64,000 nucleotides of DNA, from assembly GCF_016888335.1 (NCBI RefSeq), contig NZ_JAFEJG010000004.1:1-64000 (forward strand), given 5' to 3'. Positions 40,902-48,931 of this stretch are shown here, in pieces. A model generated the notes under the pieces. The model made no database searches, was not told the origin of the DNA, and saw only the letters and a program-made list of their open reading frames with translations. Numbering within the stretch: the first letter of the stretch is position 1; each line of letters opens with the position of its first letter. The position numbers and the translations under genes were made by a program. The stretch is from Janibacter endophyticus (GTDB lineage Bacteria; Actinomycetota; Actinomycetes; Actinomycetales; Dermatophilaceae).

Positions 40902-41771
40902 TCAGATGGCCATGAGGGCCGGGATGAAGTAGAGGGCGATGAACGCGGCCGCGATCAGGGAGATCGGGATGGTCAGCTGCTCGGAGACGGCCCCTGCTCG
41001 GCGGTGCTGCTCGGCGAGCTTGGCCGCGCGCAGAGAGCGGGCCTCGGCCAGGAGCGACTTGAACACGGCGGCTCCCGAGTCCGCGGAGGACTTCACCACG
41101 CGGGCCATGTTGGAGAGCTCCTCGACCCCGATCCGCTGCCCGATGGCGTCCAGCGCGTCCCAGGGTGGGGTCCCGGCGAGCTCGGCTCGCACGATCTCGC
41201 GGTGCAGGAGCCGGAAGGACCAGGCATCCGAGACTCGCGCCGCGGCCTCCAGCGCCTCGACCGGGGATCCGCGTGAGATCCGCTCCAGAGCGACGAGGCT
41301 GGTGAAGGTGGTCAGCGCGGCGGTGAACTGCGCGCGGGCGCGATCGGCGCGGGCACTGAGCTGGCGGCTCGGGTAGCGCCAGCCCAGCAGGGCCAGGAGC
41401 AGCGCGATGGCCGCGGGGAAGAACCAGTCGGTGGCCTCCCCACCCAGCCAGAGGATGCCGTTGTAGAGCGGAAGGACGCTCAGCCCGAGCAGCGCGCCGA
41501 TGATCTTGCGGGCGGCGAGCTGGTCGCGGTCGATCGCCAGCAGCGCCAGGTCCTGCTCGGCGACCCCGAGGTAGTTCCTTGCGGGGTCGGTGAGGAAGCG
41601 TGGCAGGAAGGACGGTGCGGTGCTGGCCTGCACGGTGGTGCTCTCGCCGTTGAGCTGCTCGAGGACCTTGTCCAGGGCCGGCGGGGTGGGCCGGGCCAGG
41701 GCCAGGAGCGCTCCCCCGGCGCCAGCCACGGCGACGCCGGTACCGATGACGAGCATGTAGAGCGGGTTCAT
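40902..41771 (-). CDS. tadC: Tad pilus inner-membrane platform protein TadC
   Basis: A 289-residue type II secretion F-domain protein. Membrane helices at the start (MLVIGTGVAVAGAGGALLAL), middle (VLPLYNGILWLGG, PAAIALLLALLGW) and end (ISLIAAAFIALYFIPAL) frame the cytosolic helical domain ALERISRGSPVEALEAAAR. With TadB it forms the platform on which the ATPase acts. ATG overlaps the tadB stop (ATGA). Confidence 0.88.
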   Translation of the reverse strand: MNPLYMLVIGTGVAVAGAGGALLALARPTPPALDKVLEQLNGESTTVQASTAPSFLPRFLTDPARNYLGVAEQDLALLAIDRDQLAARKIIGALLGLSVLPLYNGILWLGGEATDWFFPAAIALLLALLGWRYPSRQLSARADRARAQFTAALTTFTSLVALERISRGSPVEALEAAARVSDAWSFRLLHREIVRAELAGTPPWDALDAIGQRIGVEELSNMARVVKSSADSGAAVFKSLLAEARSLRAAKLAEQHRRAGAVSEQLTIPISLIAAAFIALYFIPALMAI

Positions 41772-42628
41772 GAGGGCTGCTCCCCTGCCGTCTCGCCCAG
41801 GAGCCTGTCGCGCGGGATGGGGTCGAGGGCCTGCTGGACCCACACGGCCGCGCCGACGAAGACGCTGAGAATCAGAGCGAGGACGACCTGGCCGGAGGCG
41901 CTGTCGTAGTAGGCCAGGATCGAGCCTCCGACCCACTTCGCGCCGATCCACATCACCACCGCGATGGTGAGCAGGATGCGCACGACCACGACCTGGCGGT
42001 GACGTTCGGCGTCGACCGCTCTCTCGTTCTCGATCTGGGTGTCGACGGTCTCGGCGAGCTGGTCCAGGAGGCTGGGCAGGCCGCTGCCGCCCTGCCGCTC
42101 CCGGATGAGCAGCGCCATGACGATCTCGTCGCTGATCGGGTCGTCGAGCTCGTCGGCGAAGGCGCGCAGTGCCGGGTCGGCGCCCTGGGGCCCGATCCGG
42201 GAGGCCAGCCGCTGAGCCTGGGGGCGGATCAGGACGGGGCTGGTGTCGGCGGTACGGATCAGCGCGTCCCGCAGCGAGGTCACGCCGCCGGAACGCATGA
42301 GGTCGGCCAGTCGTCGAGTCCACGCCGCCAGGGAGGCCAGTCGCTCGTTGCGGATCTGCGTCTCCGTGCGCTGGAGGAACAGGTTGGGCACGAGGAGCAC
42401 CATGGTTCCGAACGCCAGTCCGAGCACCGGCCAGGAGGTCAGCAGCCAGGCCAGGACGCCGACACCGAGAGCCAAGGCGTGGCGTCGTTCGAAGCGGGTC
42501 TGACCACGCGCACCGGCCTGCCCGGCGCTGCCGAAGACGTCGACGCCGCGCAGGATCGCCACGGCAAGACCGGCAGCGGCCAGGGCCACGGCGACGCCGG
42601 CGACCACGAGGAACGTCGCGGGGGTCAC
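41768..42628 (-). CDS. tadB: Tad pilus inner-membrane platform protein TadB
   Basis: A 286-residue protein of the same secretion F family: three to four helices (FLVVAGVAVALAAAGLAVAI, HALALGVGVLAWLLTSW) around LADLMRSGGVTSLRDALIRT and LLIRERQGGSGLPSLLDQLA. The GTG at 42628 is fixed by the GTGA overlap with tadA although the frame is open further. Confidence 0.88.
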   Translation of the reverse strand: MTPATFLVVAGVAVALAAAGLAVAILRGVDVFGSAGQAGARGQTRFERRHALALGVGVLAWLLTSWPVLGLAFGTMVLLVPNLFLQRTETQIRNERLASLAAWTRRLADLMRSGGVTSLRDALIRTADTSPVLIRPQAQRLASRIGPQGADPALRAFADELDDPISDEIVMALLIRERQGGSGLPSLLDQLAETVDTQIENERAVDAERHRQVVVVRILLTIAVVMWIGAKWVGGSILAYYDSASGQVVLALILSVFVGAAVWVQQALDPIPRDRLLGETAGEQPS

Positions 42629-44106
42629 GACAGGTCCCCCCACTCGGGCCAGTCGCTGTTGTCGGGGTTCATCCAGTCCGGGCTCCACCCCTCGGCGACG
42701 AGCCGCTCTAGCAGCTTCCCCGTGGGGCGGCCAGCGGGCACGGCACGACCGTCCTCCCCTGCTTGGTAGAGGACCGTGTACGAGGGCAGGCCGTTGTCGC
42801 CCAAGGAGCGGTTCACGCCGTCGAAGGCGATGATCTCGCTGATGAACCGCCGGTGCCTGCGGTCACGGCGCATGAAGACGACGAGGTCGAAGTAGGCCAG
42901 GCCACGCAGTGCGTAGTCGGCGGGCAGCGGCGGGTTGACGGCACGGACCATCTGGACGACTCGGTCGAAGATGCCCTTGGCCGAGTCGGCGTGGATGGTC
43001 GCCATGACCCCGGAGACGCCGTTGCTGATCGCGTCGATCATGACGGTGACATCCGCGCCCCGGGTCTCCCCGATGATCACCCGGTCGGGGCTGTCGCGCA
43101 GGCTCTGGTACAGGTTGTCGGCCATGGTGATCGCGCCCATGCCCTCAGCGTTGGCCGGGCGGGACTCGTAGGCCTTGACCAGCGCCGGGGGGCGCATCGG
43201 GACGGGCTTTCCCTGCGCGTCGCGCACAACCTCGCCGTACTCGTCCCGGCGTGGCATGACGTGCAGGCCGAGCTCTCGGTTGTCCTCGACGGTGACGACC
43301 GCCTGATCGGTGGGGATGACTCCGCACAGGGCCCGCAGGAGGGTGGTCTTGCCCGCGCCGGGCTCGCCGCAAACGAGGATCTTCCCGGAGGCAAGGACCG
43401 CCGCCTTCAGCAGGGCGTGGAGGCCGGAGTCGATCGTTCCCCGCTCGTGCAGGTCCTCCAGGGTGATGTCGACGTGACGGTGCACGCGGATGGTGCCCAC
43501 GGGGCTGGGAGTGACGTCGATGGCCGCCGAGAGCCGGCCCCCCATGAGGCCGACTGCGGGCATCCGCACGGCTAGCAACGGCTTGGACTGAGAGAGCTCG
43601 CGGCCGCTGCCGTCCTCCTGGGAGCTGGCAAGGGATGCAACCAGCTGACGCACCCGCTCGTCGCTCTCCCCCAGCGGTGGCCCCTCGACCTTGCGGCCGT
43701 CGGCCAGCCGAAGGATCGTCGGGTGGCTCCCGTTGAAGTAGATGTCCTCGACGTCCTCCCGCTCAAGGAGCGCCTCCAGCGGACCAAGACCGGACAGGGC
43801 GGCCATGACGGCGGCCTCGATGCGGTCCTCGTCGGCGTCGGTCAGCGGCGACTCGCCACGGCGGGCCCGTGCCTGACTCCAGGCGTCCAGCTCTTCGTAG
43901 AAGAGACTGCGGTGGCGCATCGGTCGCTCGCCGGGGTCCATCCCGTCGAGCACCTCGTCGTGGGCGATCCGGGTGGCGACCCGCTCACGCAGTTCGTCGA
44001 CGTGGGCGTTGATCTGGTCGGCGGGCAGCGTGGAGAGGCTCGCCGCGGTGACGCTGACGCCGGGCAGCGAGGTCGGCCCGAGGGTGGGCTTGGCGGCGGT
44101 GGTCAT
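42625..44106 (-). CDS. tadA: Tad pilus assembly ATPase (TadA/CpaF)
   Basis: A 493-residue secretion ATPase. Features in order: helical N-domain, EDIYFNGSHPTILRLADGRK, Walker A LVCGEPGAGKTTLLRAL (about 240-250), Asp box VTVEDNRELGL, Walker B RVIIGETRGADV and the His box MATIHADSAKGI. It forms a hexamer that drives pilin insertion. The family also includes VirB11, but genes beside it are Tad platform genes. ATG overlaps the CpaE-like stop. Confidence 0.92.
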   Translation of the reverse strand: MTTAAKPTLGPTSLPGVSVTAASLSTLPADQINAHVDELRERVATRIAHDEVLDGMDPGERPMRHRSLFYEELDAWSQARARRGESPLTDADEDRIEAAVMAALSGLGPLEALLEREDVEDIYFNGSHPTILRLADGRKVEGPPLGESDERVRQLVASLASSQEDGSGRELSQSKPLLAVRMPAVGLMGGRLSAAIDVTPSPVGTIRVHRHVDITLEDLHERGTIDSGLHALLKAAVLASGKILVCGEPGAGKTTLLRALCGVIPTDQAVVTVEDNRELGLHVMPRRDEYGEVVRDAQGKPVPMRPPALVKAYESRPANAEGMGAITMADNLYQSLRDSPDRVIIGETRGADVTVMIDAISNGVSGVMATIHADSAKGIFDRVVQMVRAVNPPLPADYALRGLAYFDLVVFMRRDRRHRRFISEIIAFDGVNRSLGDNGLPSYTVLYQAGEDGRAVPAGRPTGKLLERLVAEGWSPDWMNPDNSDWPEWGDLS

Positions 44107-44840
44107 GCGGGCACCGCCTGACGCTGCGCGACGAGCCCGTTGCAGGCTCGGATCAGGCGGGAACGCAGGAGGGAACGCTCCACGAACAGAGCGCCCTCGG
44201 TGAGCATCGCGGCGGCCTTGCGGTCGGCTGGTACGCGAACGGCGCTCTCGAACTCCAGCGCGTCCGCTACCTCCTCGGCGGTGTAGGGCCCGGAGTTGTT
44301 GACGACCAGGCGAACCCTGTTGAGGTCCCCCAGGCGCGCTCGGAGCTGGGCGAGCACCCAGCCGGCTCCGTGCACGGAGCGAGCGGTGGGCTGCACGACG
44401 AGGACGACCTGGTCGGCTCCGCTGAGCATCGACCACCCGGTCCCGTCGTGCGCGCGGCCGAGGTCGACCACGACGTCGGCTCCTTCGACGTGCTCGCACG
44501 CCGTGGCCAACCGCTCCCAGGATGAGGTCAGCGTCCCGGTCTGACTCGGGGACTGGATGCCAGCAACTACCGTCAGCGGGACCTGCTCGCTGACTGCGAC
44601 CCCGAAGGAAGGCAGCTGCGCCGCGGCCTGGAGGGCGCCTGCGCGGCGGGTGGCCACGAGCCAGGGCAGCAGGCCTGAGCTGTTGTCGGCCCGACCGGGC
44701 AGCATCCCAGGGACGACGTCGCCGCCGAACGGGTCGGCGTCGATGACGACCACGGGGCGATCCGCTGCCCAGGCCATCGCAAGACTGAGGGTGGTCACTC
44801 CCGGCGCTGCCTTCCCGCCGATCACCACTGTGAGGGTCAC
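44103..44840 (-). CDS. CpaE-like MinD-family protein, lysine-less P-loop
   Basis: A 245-residue protein with the MinD/CpaE layout: TVVIGGKAAPGVTTLSLAMA, VVVIDADPFGG (switch), ADVVVDLGRAHDGTG and VLVVQPTARSVHGAGW. The P-loop has GVTT in place of GKTT, so the nucleotide-binding lysine is absent. CpaE proteins place pili at the cell pole; a non-canonical member may work as a scaffold. GTG start fixed by GTGA overlap. Confidence 0.8.
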   Translation of the reverse strand: MTLTVVIGGKAAPGVTTLSLAMAWAADRPVVVIDADPFGGDVVPGMLPGRADNSSGLLPWLVATRRAGALQAAAQLPSFGVAVSEQVPLTVVAGIQSPSQTGTLTSSWERLATACEHVEGADVVVDLGRAHDGTGWSMLSGADQVVLVVQPTARSVHGAGWVLAQLRARLGDLNRVRLVVNNSGPYTAEEVADALEFESAVRVPADRKAAAMLTEGALFVERSLLRSRLIRACNGLVAQRQAVPA

Positions 44841-45511
44841 TGGACACCCACCCGGATGATGACCGTCAGTCCGTTGTCCGAACCCAGGCGGGCCACGTCG
44901 TGACCGGCAGCCTCGGAGACCGCAACATCGACGACAGTGACGCCGGTCGCGGTATCGGGCGGGCTGACGCCGACCACGGTGGCATCGATCGCGGGCACAG
45001 TCGGCAGCTCGCCGGAGTTGTCGCGCTTGGACGGGACCAAGGACACCTGGGTGCCAGGAGCCAGGCCTCGGGGGAACTGCCCCACCTTGGCCGGGACCGG
45101 GACGATCACGTTGCCGTTGGCGACGTTGGACCCTCCCACCAGGCCGGAGTTCAGGAGCGTGCCGGCCGGTAGCGCAGACCGCGCCTGCTTGCCCACGACC
45201 TGAGAGGCGGAGGTCAGCACGGGCAGATCCGAGGAGACCTCGACACGGGTCAGGTCTGCCTCGGTGATGACCTCCCCAGCAGGCACGTCCTGCGCGATCG
45301 CCAGGGCCTGCTCGGTATCGGTCAGCTGCTGCACGCCCATGTACGCGGCCAAGGCGCCCAGGACACTGACCAGGCTGAGCACGAGCAACGTACGCCCCCG
45401 GCGCTGCGGCGGCGCAGCGAGCTGGGCGCGCGCCGCCGTGGGCTCGGGACGCTCGCCTCTGCCCTGCTGCTCGCGCCGTTGGGGCGGACGCGGAATTGCG
45501 CTCGTCGACAT
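44837..45511 (-). CDS. cpaB: CpaB/RcpC-like SAF-domain pilus protein
   Basis: A 224-residue protein with a basic start, one membrane helix (LLVLSLVSVLGALAAYMGVQ) and an extracytoplasmic SAF/CpaB domain beginning IAQDVPAGEVITEADLTRVE. CpaB proteins help assemble Flp pili. It is the first gene of the pilus operon; the nested palindrome at 45601-45636 lies 90 bases upstream. Confidence 0.88.
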   Translation of the reverse strand: MSTSAIPRPPQRREQQGRGERPEPTAARAQLAAPPQRRGRTLLVLSLVSVLGALAAYMGVQQLTDTEQALAIAQDVPAGEVITEADLTRVEVSSDLPVLTSASQVVGKQARSALPAGTLLNSGLVGGSNVANGNVIVPVPAKVGQFPRGLAPGTQVSLVPSKRDNSGELPTVPAIDATVVGVSPPDTATGVTVVDVAVSEAAGHDVARLGSDNGLTVIIRVGVQ

Positions 45512-45600
45512 CTGTGCCTCCCTGCGTCCGACACGATCCGGGCGACCTCACCCATTCCCTAAGGCCTCCGGGATCACCGCGGACGATCACCCACGAATAA

Positions 45601-45636
45601 ACTCGATGCCAAAACACTAGTGCAGTTACATCGAGT
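45601..45636. promoter_or_regulatory. Nested palindrome upstream of the pilus operon
   Basis: ACTCGATG and CATCGAGT form an outer inverted repeat and the palindrome CACTAGTG lies exactly midway, six bases from each arm. The A/T-rich spacers contrast with the surrounding DNA. It is 90-125 bases upstream of cpaB and 96 bases past the stop of the two-HTH regulator. Strong candidate operator. Confidence 0.7.
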
Positions 45637-45732
45637 ACGTCGTGTGAGAGGCATCCCCCTGTGGATATCTCCCTCACTGTGGGGTCTATGCCACCACAGG
45701 GCCCCGGCTCTCGCAGGTCGAGAAATCGAGGC

Positions 45733-46167
45733 TCAGGCCTGCCGAGCTTGGGAGATGGCCTCAGCCATGTCTTCGACCCTGACACCCAGCGCCGTCGCAA
45801 GCGCCTGGAGCGTGGACTCCGGAAGCGGTCGACGGGTGCGCCCGGACTCCCACCGCTGCACGGTGGAGACGGACGTATGAGCAGCCTCCGCAAGATCCCT
45901 CGGAGAAAGGCCCGCCCGCATGCGCAGCTCGCGCAGGTCCGCGGTTGCGCTCTCGCTGGGCACCAGATCTGCGACAGGCACCTCCAAAACGGAGGCAAGC
46001 CGACCGATCATGACGGCGCGCGGCCTCGTCAGACCCAGCTCCCACCGCGAGACACGCTCTCCGCCAGCGACGCCAACAAGACGGGCGAGCTCGTGCTGGG
46101 TCAGGCCTCTTCGAACTCTGGCCGCACGGAGCGCCTCCCCGTCGAACGGGACCGCATGTCTGGACAT
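45733..46167 (-). CDS. Transcriptional regulator with two XRE-type HTH domains
   Basis: A 144-residue protein made of two Cro/C1-type domains in tandem: LRAARVRRGLTQHELARLVG with VSRWELGLTRP, and LRELRMRAGLSPRDLAEAAH with VQRWESGRTRR. The domains are 35-40% alike by eye, suggesting an internal duplication. A protein with two DNA-binding units suits the nested palindrome beside it. ATG 46167 is chosen; 12 codons upstream remain open. Confidence 0.85.
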   Translation of the reverse strand: MSRHAVPFDGEALRAARVRRGLTQHELARLVGVAGGERVSRWELGLTRPRAVMIGRLASVLEVPVADLVPSESATADLRELRMRAGLSPRDLAEAAHTSVSTVQRWESGRTRRPLPESTLQALATALGVRVEDMAEAISQARQA

Positions 46168-46313
46168 CGGACCACACCCTATGCCGCACCGCCTCGCCTC
46201 CAAGCCTGTCTCACCGATCCCCAGGCCGGCCCGTTAGTGCCCGCCTCAGGCACCTTGCGACCCTTCTTGACCTGACGTGAACGCTCGGGGCAACATCGCC
46301 GGCATTCGTGATC

Positions 46314-46532
46314 ATGAAGCCCACATCGCAGTCCATGACCACCATCCACGAGCCGCGCCGCTACGAAAGCCTTTCCGCCGCCGCCGAACGCACTGGTCTC
46401 AGCGTCAAGACGCTCCGGCGCCGCATCGCGGAGGGCCGCCTGCCGGCCTACCGCAGCGGTCCGCGCTCTATCCGGGTCGACCCCGCCGACGTGAATCGAC
46501 TCATGGTGCGAATCCCCACCGCGACCACCTGA
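46314..46532 (+). CDS. Excisionase-like HTH protein
   Basis: A 72-residue MerR/AlpA-type protein: YESLSAAAERTGLSVKTLRR, then RIAEGRLPAYRSGPRSIRVD. This is the excisionase/DNA-binding fold that accompanies tyrosine integrases. It is convergent with the integrase gene 190 bases away. Alternative starts GTG 46308 and ATG 46335. Confidence 0.8.
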   Translation: MKPTSQSMTTIHEPRRYESLSAAAERTGLSVKTLRRRIAEGRLPAYRSGPRSIRVDPADVNRLMVRIPTATT

Positions 46533-46719
46533 GCCAACTCCTCATGCGTGGCCTTGAGCCTCCTGGTCGAGGCGCGGCCGGCGGTGGATGGGGTAATGAT
46601 GCACCCGGCGGTATGGTCGTCGAAGAATCCCGGAACGATCCCTGGCATAGCCGCATCGTCGGGGTTCCGTCTTCGTCGCTCTGCCAAGTGCGGTTTCTAG
46701 TACTCGAGTAGGCGCGTCC

Positions 46720-47853
46720 TCACGTGGGCCCACCTGTACCGCCTTGGGCCATTCTCGAGAGCGCACCCGCGATCTCTGAGTCGCGGCCGCGCGCGGCGTG
46801 CTGGTAGCGCAGTGCCGCCTGGGGGGTGGAGTGGCCCAGTCTGGCCATGAGCTCCGCAAGGGTCGCTCCGGCCTGTGCAGCCAGGACCGCACCGGTGTGC
46901 CGCAGGTCATGGATGCGCAGGTCCGGTCGACCCGCCGCGTCGCGGGCGCGGTACCAGTGCCGATAAATGGTGTTGGGATGCACCTGGGCCTGCGGGTTGC
47001 CAACAGATGCGAAAACGAGCGCGTCAGGCTGCGGCTCGACGTGCTGCTCAAGGTGGTCGACCAGTGCCGGGATGAGGTGCGGTGGGATCGCCACCCCTCG
47101 GATGCCGGCCTGGCTCTTCGGCGTCCCAACGGTGACCTCGCCAGCGATACGCACGACCCCTCGACGCACCTGGACCACCTCGGCGTTGAGGTCGATGTCG
47201 TGCCGGCGCAGCTCGGTGACCTCACCGAAGCGCAGGCCACACCATGCCGCGAGCAGTACCAACGCTTGGTATCGCTCCGGCATGGTTCGGACTAGCACCT
47301 CGAGTTCGCTCAGTGATGCGGGCTCCACCCGCCGCGCTCGGGAGGTGGAACCGGCTCCGCGGACCCGGCACGGGTTGGCATCGATGATCTCGTCGGCGAC
47401 CGCCGTCGCGAGGATCGCCCGGAGCAGGCTGTAAGCGTGGGATCGCTGAGTCGGGTGGTCGAGCTCGAGTTGGCTGTGCCAGACACGCACGACCGGGGGC
47501 GTGATGTCCCGCATCGACATTTGCCCGAAGGTCGGAAGGATGAATCGCTCGAGGAGCCGGCCGTACAGATACCGCGTTCGCGGCTTGAGGTCGCGGTTCT
47601 CCAACCAAAGCCGCGCGTACTCGCCGAACTCAGAGGTCGACCTCAGCACCTTCGCTCGACGAGACCGACTCGGCGTCCACTCGTCGTACTGGATGAGCCG
47701 TCTCTCGCCCGCCAGCCACGCCTCAGCGTCCGACTTGGTCTCGAAGGTCGACGGGGCTCGGTGAAATCCTTGATCCGGCCCCATGTAATAGGCCTGGTAG
47801 CGCCCGTTGGCTCGCTTCCGGATGGTCCCGAAGTCTCGCTTCGCACGTGGCAC
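46720..47853 (-). CDS. int: Tyrosine site-specific integrase
   Basis: A 377-residue recombinase. An N-terminal arm-binding domain (RDFGTIRKRANGRYQAYYMG), a core-binding SAM-like domain (LERFILPTFGQMSMRDITPP) and a catalytic domain with the R-H-x-x-R-Y residues: AAWCGLRFGEVTEL, IHDLRHTGAVL, and the nucleophile in ALRYQHAARG. The GTG at 47853 has GGAGG seven bases upstream and starts where family members usually do; an ATG 22 codons earlier is possible. Its start faces the attachment site. Confidence 0.93.
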   Translation of the reverse strand: MPRAKRDFGTIRKRANGRYQAYYMGPDQGFHRAPSTFETKSDAEAWLAGERRLIQYDEWTPSRSRRAKVLRSTSEFGEYARLWLENRDLKPRTRYLYGRLLERFILPTFGQMSMRDITPPVVRVWHSQLELDHPTQRSHAYSLLRAILATAVADEIIDANPCRVRGAGSTSRARRVEPASLSELEVLVRTMPERYQALVLLAAWCGLRFGEVTELRRHDIDLNAEVVQVRRGVVRIAGEVTVGTPKSQAGIRGVAIPPHLIPALVDHLEQHVEPQPDALVFASVGNPQAQVHPNTIYRHWYRARDAAGRPDLRIHDLRHTGAVLAAQAGATLAELMARLGHSTPQAALRYQHAARGRDSEIAGALSRMAQGGTGGPT

Positions 47854-47962
47854 TTCCTGGCCTCCAACCGGACATCCGTGGACACAACTGGGACATAACT
47901 GGACAACATTCATGTCCACTTGTGCCCGAAACGCTCACGCGTTAGATTAGCGAAATCGCAGG

Positions 47963-48003
47963 CCAGACGCCCGCGATGCAGGTCAGAAAGTCTAGCCAGA
48001 CGC
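47963..48003. repeat. Direct repeats beside the attachment site
   Basis: CCAGACGC occurs at 47963-47970 and 47996-48003, exactly 33 bases apart (about three helical turns), between the integrase gene and the tRNA 3' end. This spacing suits integrase or excisionase arm sites. Confidence 0.4.
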
Positions 48004-48014
48004 GTCGCGTGAAC

Positions 48015-48039
48015 GGTTCAAATCCTGTCACCCCGACCA
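48015..48039 (+). other. tRNA-Pro 3' end (attachment site, element right end)
   Basis: GGTTCAAATCC-TGT-CACCCCGACCA is a tRNA T-loop, T-stem 3' side, acceptor 3' strand, discriminator and CCA. The acceptor strand CACCCCG implies a 5' end CGGGGTG, which is tRNA-Pro in Actinobacteria. Upstream bases do not continue the tRNA (the T-stem 5' side does not pair), so this is only the 3' fragment left by integration. The intact gene should lie at the element's other end. Confidence 0.75.
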
Positions 48040-48047
48040 CCTGACTT

Positions 48048-48082
48048 AGGCCTCTGACCTGCGGAAACGCAGTCAGAGGCCT
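48048..48082 (+). terminator. Terminator downstream of the tRNA fragment
   Basis: AGGCCTCTGAC and GTCAGAGGCCT form an eleven-base stem, followed by TTCGTCGTT. It would be the native terminator of the disrupted tRNA gene, marking chromosomal DNA to the right. The gap 48083-48487 shows no gene. Confidence 0.75.
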
Positions 48083-48487
48083 TCGTCGTTCCCTCCCATG
48101 AACGCCCGCATCCCGCAGCAATGTTGGAGTGGCTTAGCCTTTGAGCTCCTGGAGTCGCTTGCGACCTGGGTGACCGACGCCCCGGGCTGACGCACCAGAT
48201 CGCCGGCCACCCAAACCGCGCCTCGGCCAAGACTGGATCTACCGTCAATGAATCTAGAAGCCGCACTGAGCGCGAGGGCGCCTGTCGGCTTGCCGGTAAC
48301 CTCAGCGCACGCCCTGACATGTCGCAGCGAGGCCCGCCAGCCATCAACCCGCTGACCGAGCGCCTGACGTTCGTCGTCATGAAGGCCTCCAGCACCGTCA
48401 CCTGCGGTCGCGCACTTATGCCGGGCGGCGGCCGCAGTACGATTGTTGAGGGCGCGCAATATCCAACCGTACATACTCAACGACTGC

Positions 48488-48931
48488 ATGGAGCCGATCG
48501 ACATGCACCACGCCCCGGACCCCGCCACCGTGACCAGCATGGACGAGTTGCGCGCGTTCCTTGTCGCTCTCGGCGACAACCCGGAGTCCGTCGGGTACGC
48601 CGACGACCGGGACCAGCGCCGGGGCACGGGTGAGCTGCTGATCTCCCGCGGACCGGAGGACTGCTGGGTGGTGTCCGCCTACGAACGCGACGAGATCTAC
48701 GATAAGGGAGACTTCGCCAGCGAGCGCGAGGCCCTCCAGCACTTGGCCGCCCAGGCGCTCTCGCACGTGCGGCGGACGGTCCGCTTAACCGAGGCCGAGG
48801 CGGCCGAGCTCGCCGCGACCCGCGAGGCCCGTCTCCAGGCAGTCTTGGAGCGGTCCCGCCGGGCACGGGACGCGCAGGGACGCCTTGGGACCGGACGGCG
48901 GGCGCGCCGAGCGCGATGGTTCCGCCCATGA
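48488..48931 (+). CDS. Hypothetical protein
   Basis: A 147-residue soluble protein. TSMDELRAFLVALGDNPESV is followed by a compact alpha/beta part (WVVSAYERDEIYDKGDF) and an arginine/alanine-rich helical tail (EARLQAVLERSRRARDAQGR). No known domain. ATG 48488 or 48503 (the latter has GGAG upstream). It overlaps the next gene by four bases (ATGA), so the pair acts as a unit. Confidence 0.6.
   Translation: MEPIDMHHAPDPATVTSMDELRAFLVALGDNPESVGYADDRDQRRGTGELLISRGPEDCWVVSAYERDEIYDKGDFASEREALQHLAAQALSHVRRTVRLTEAEAAELAATREARLQAVLERSRRARDAQGRLGTGRRARRARWFRP

Larger units (their letters stand above)
11980..48039. mobile_element. Integrative conjugative element (relaxase to attachment site)
   Basis: This block has every module expected of a self-transmissible element: MobF relaxase, coupling protein, SCO6880/VirB4/TrbL channel, wall hydrolase, excisionase-like protein, tyrosine integrase and a tRNA-derived attachment site at the integrase end. 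It also carries a pilus module and a restriction-modification cassette. The right edge is set by the tRNA 3' end at 48015-48039. The left edge is only a working limit: I found no second attachment site or intact tRNA anywhere to the left, so the true edge may be outside the window. The dispersed host repeat occurs on both sides of this block but I saw no copy inside it. Confidence 0.75.

Noticed and set aside
1-47900. An intact tRNA gene or second attachment core at the left of the element
   Set aside because: No other TTCAAATCC...CACCCCGACCA sequence was found; similar short strings near 2180 and 4290 are inside coding frames and lack the T-loop.
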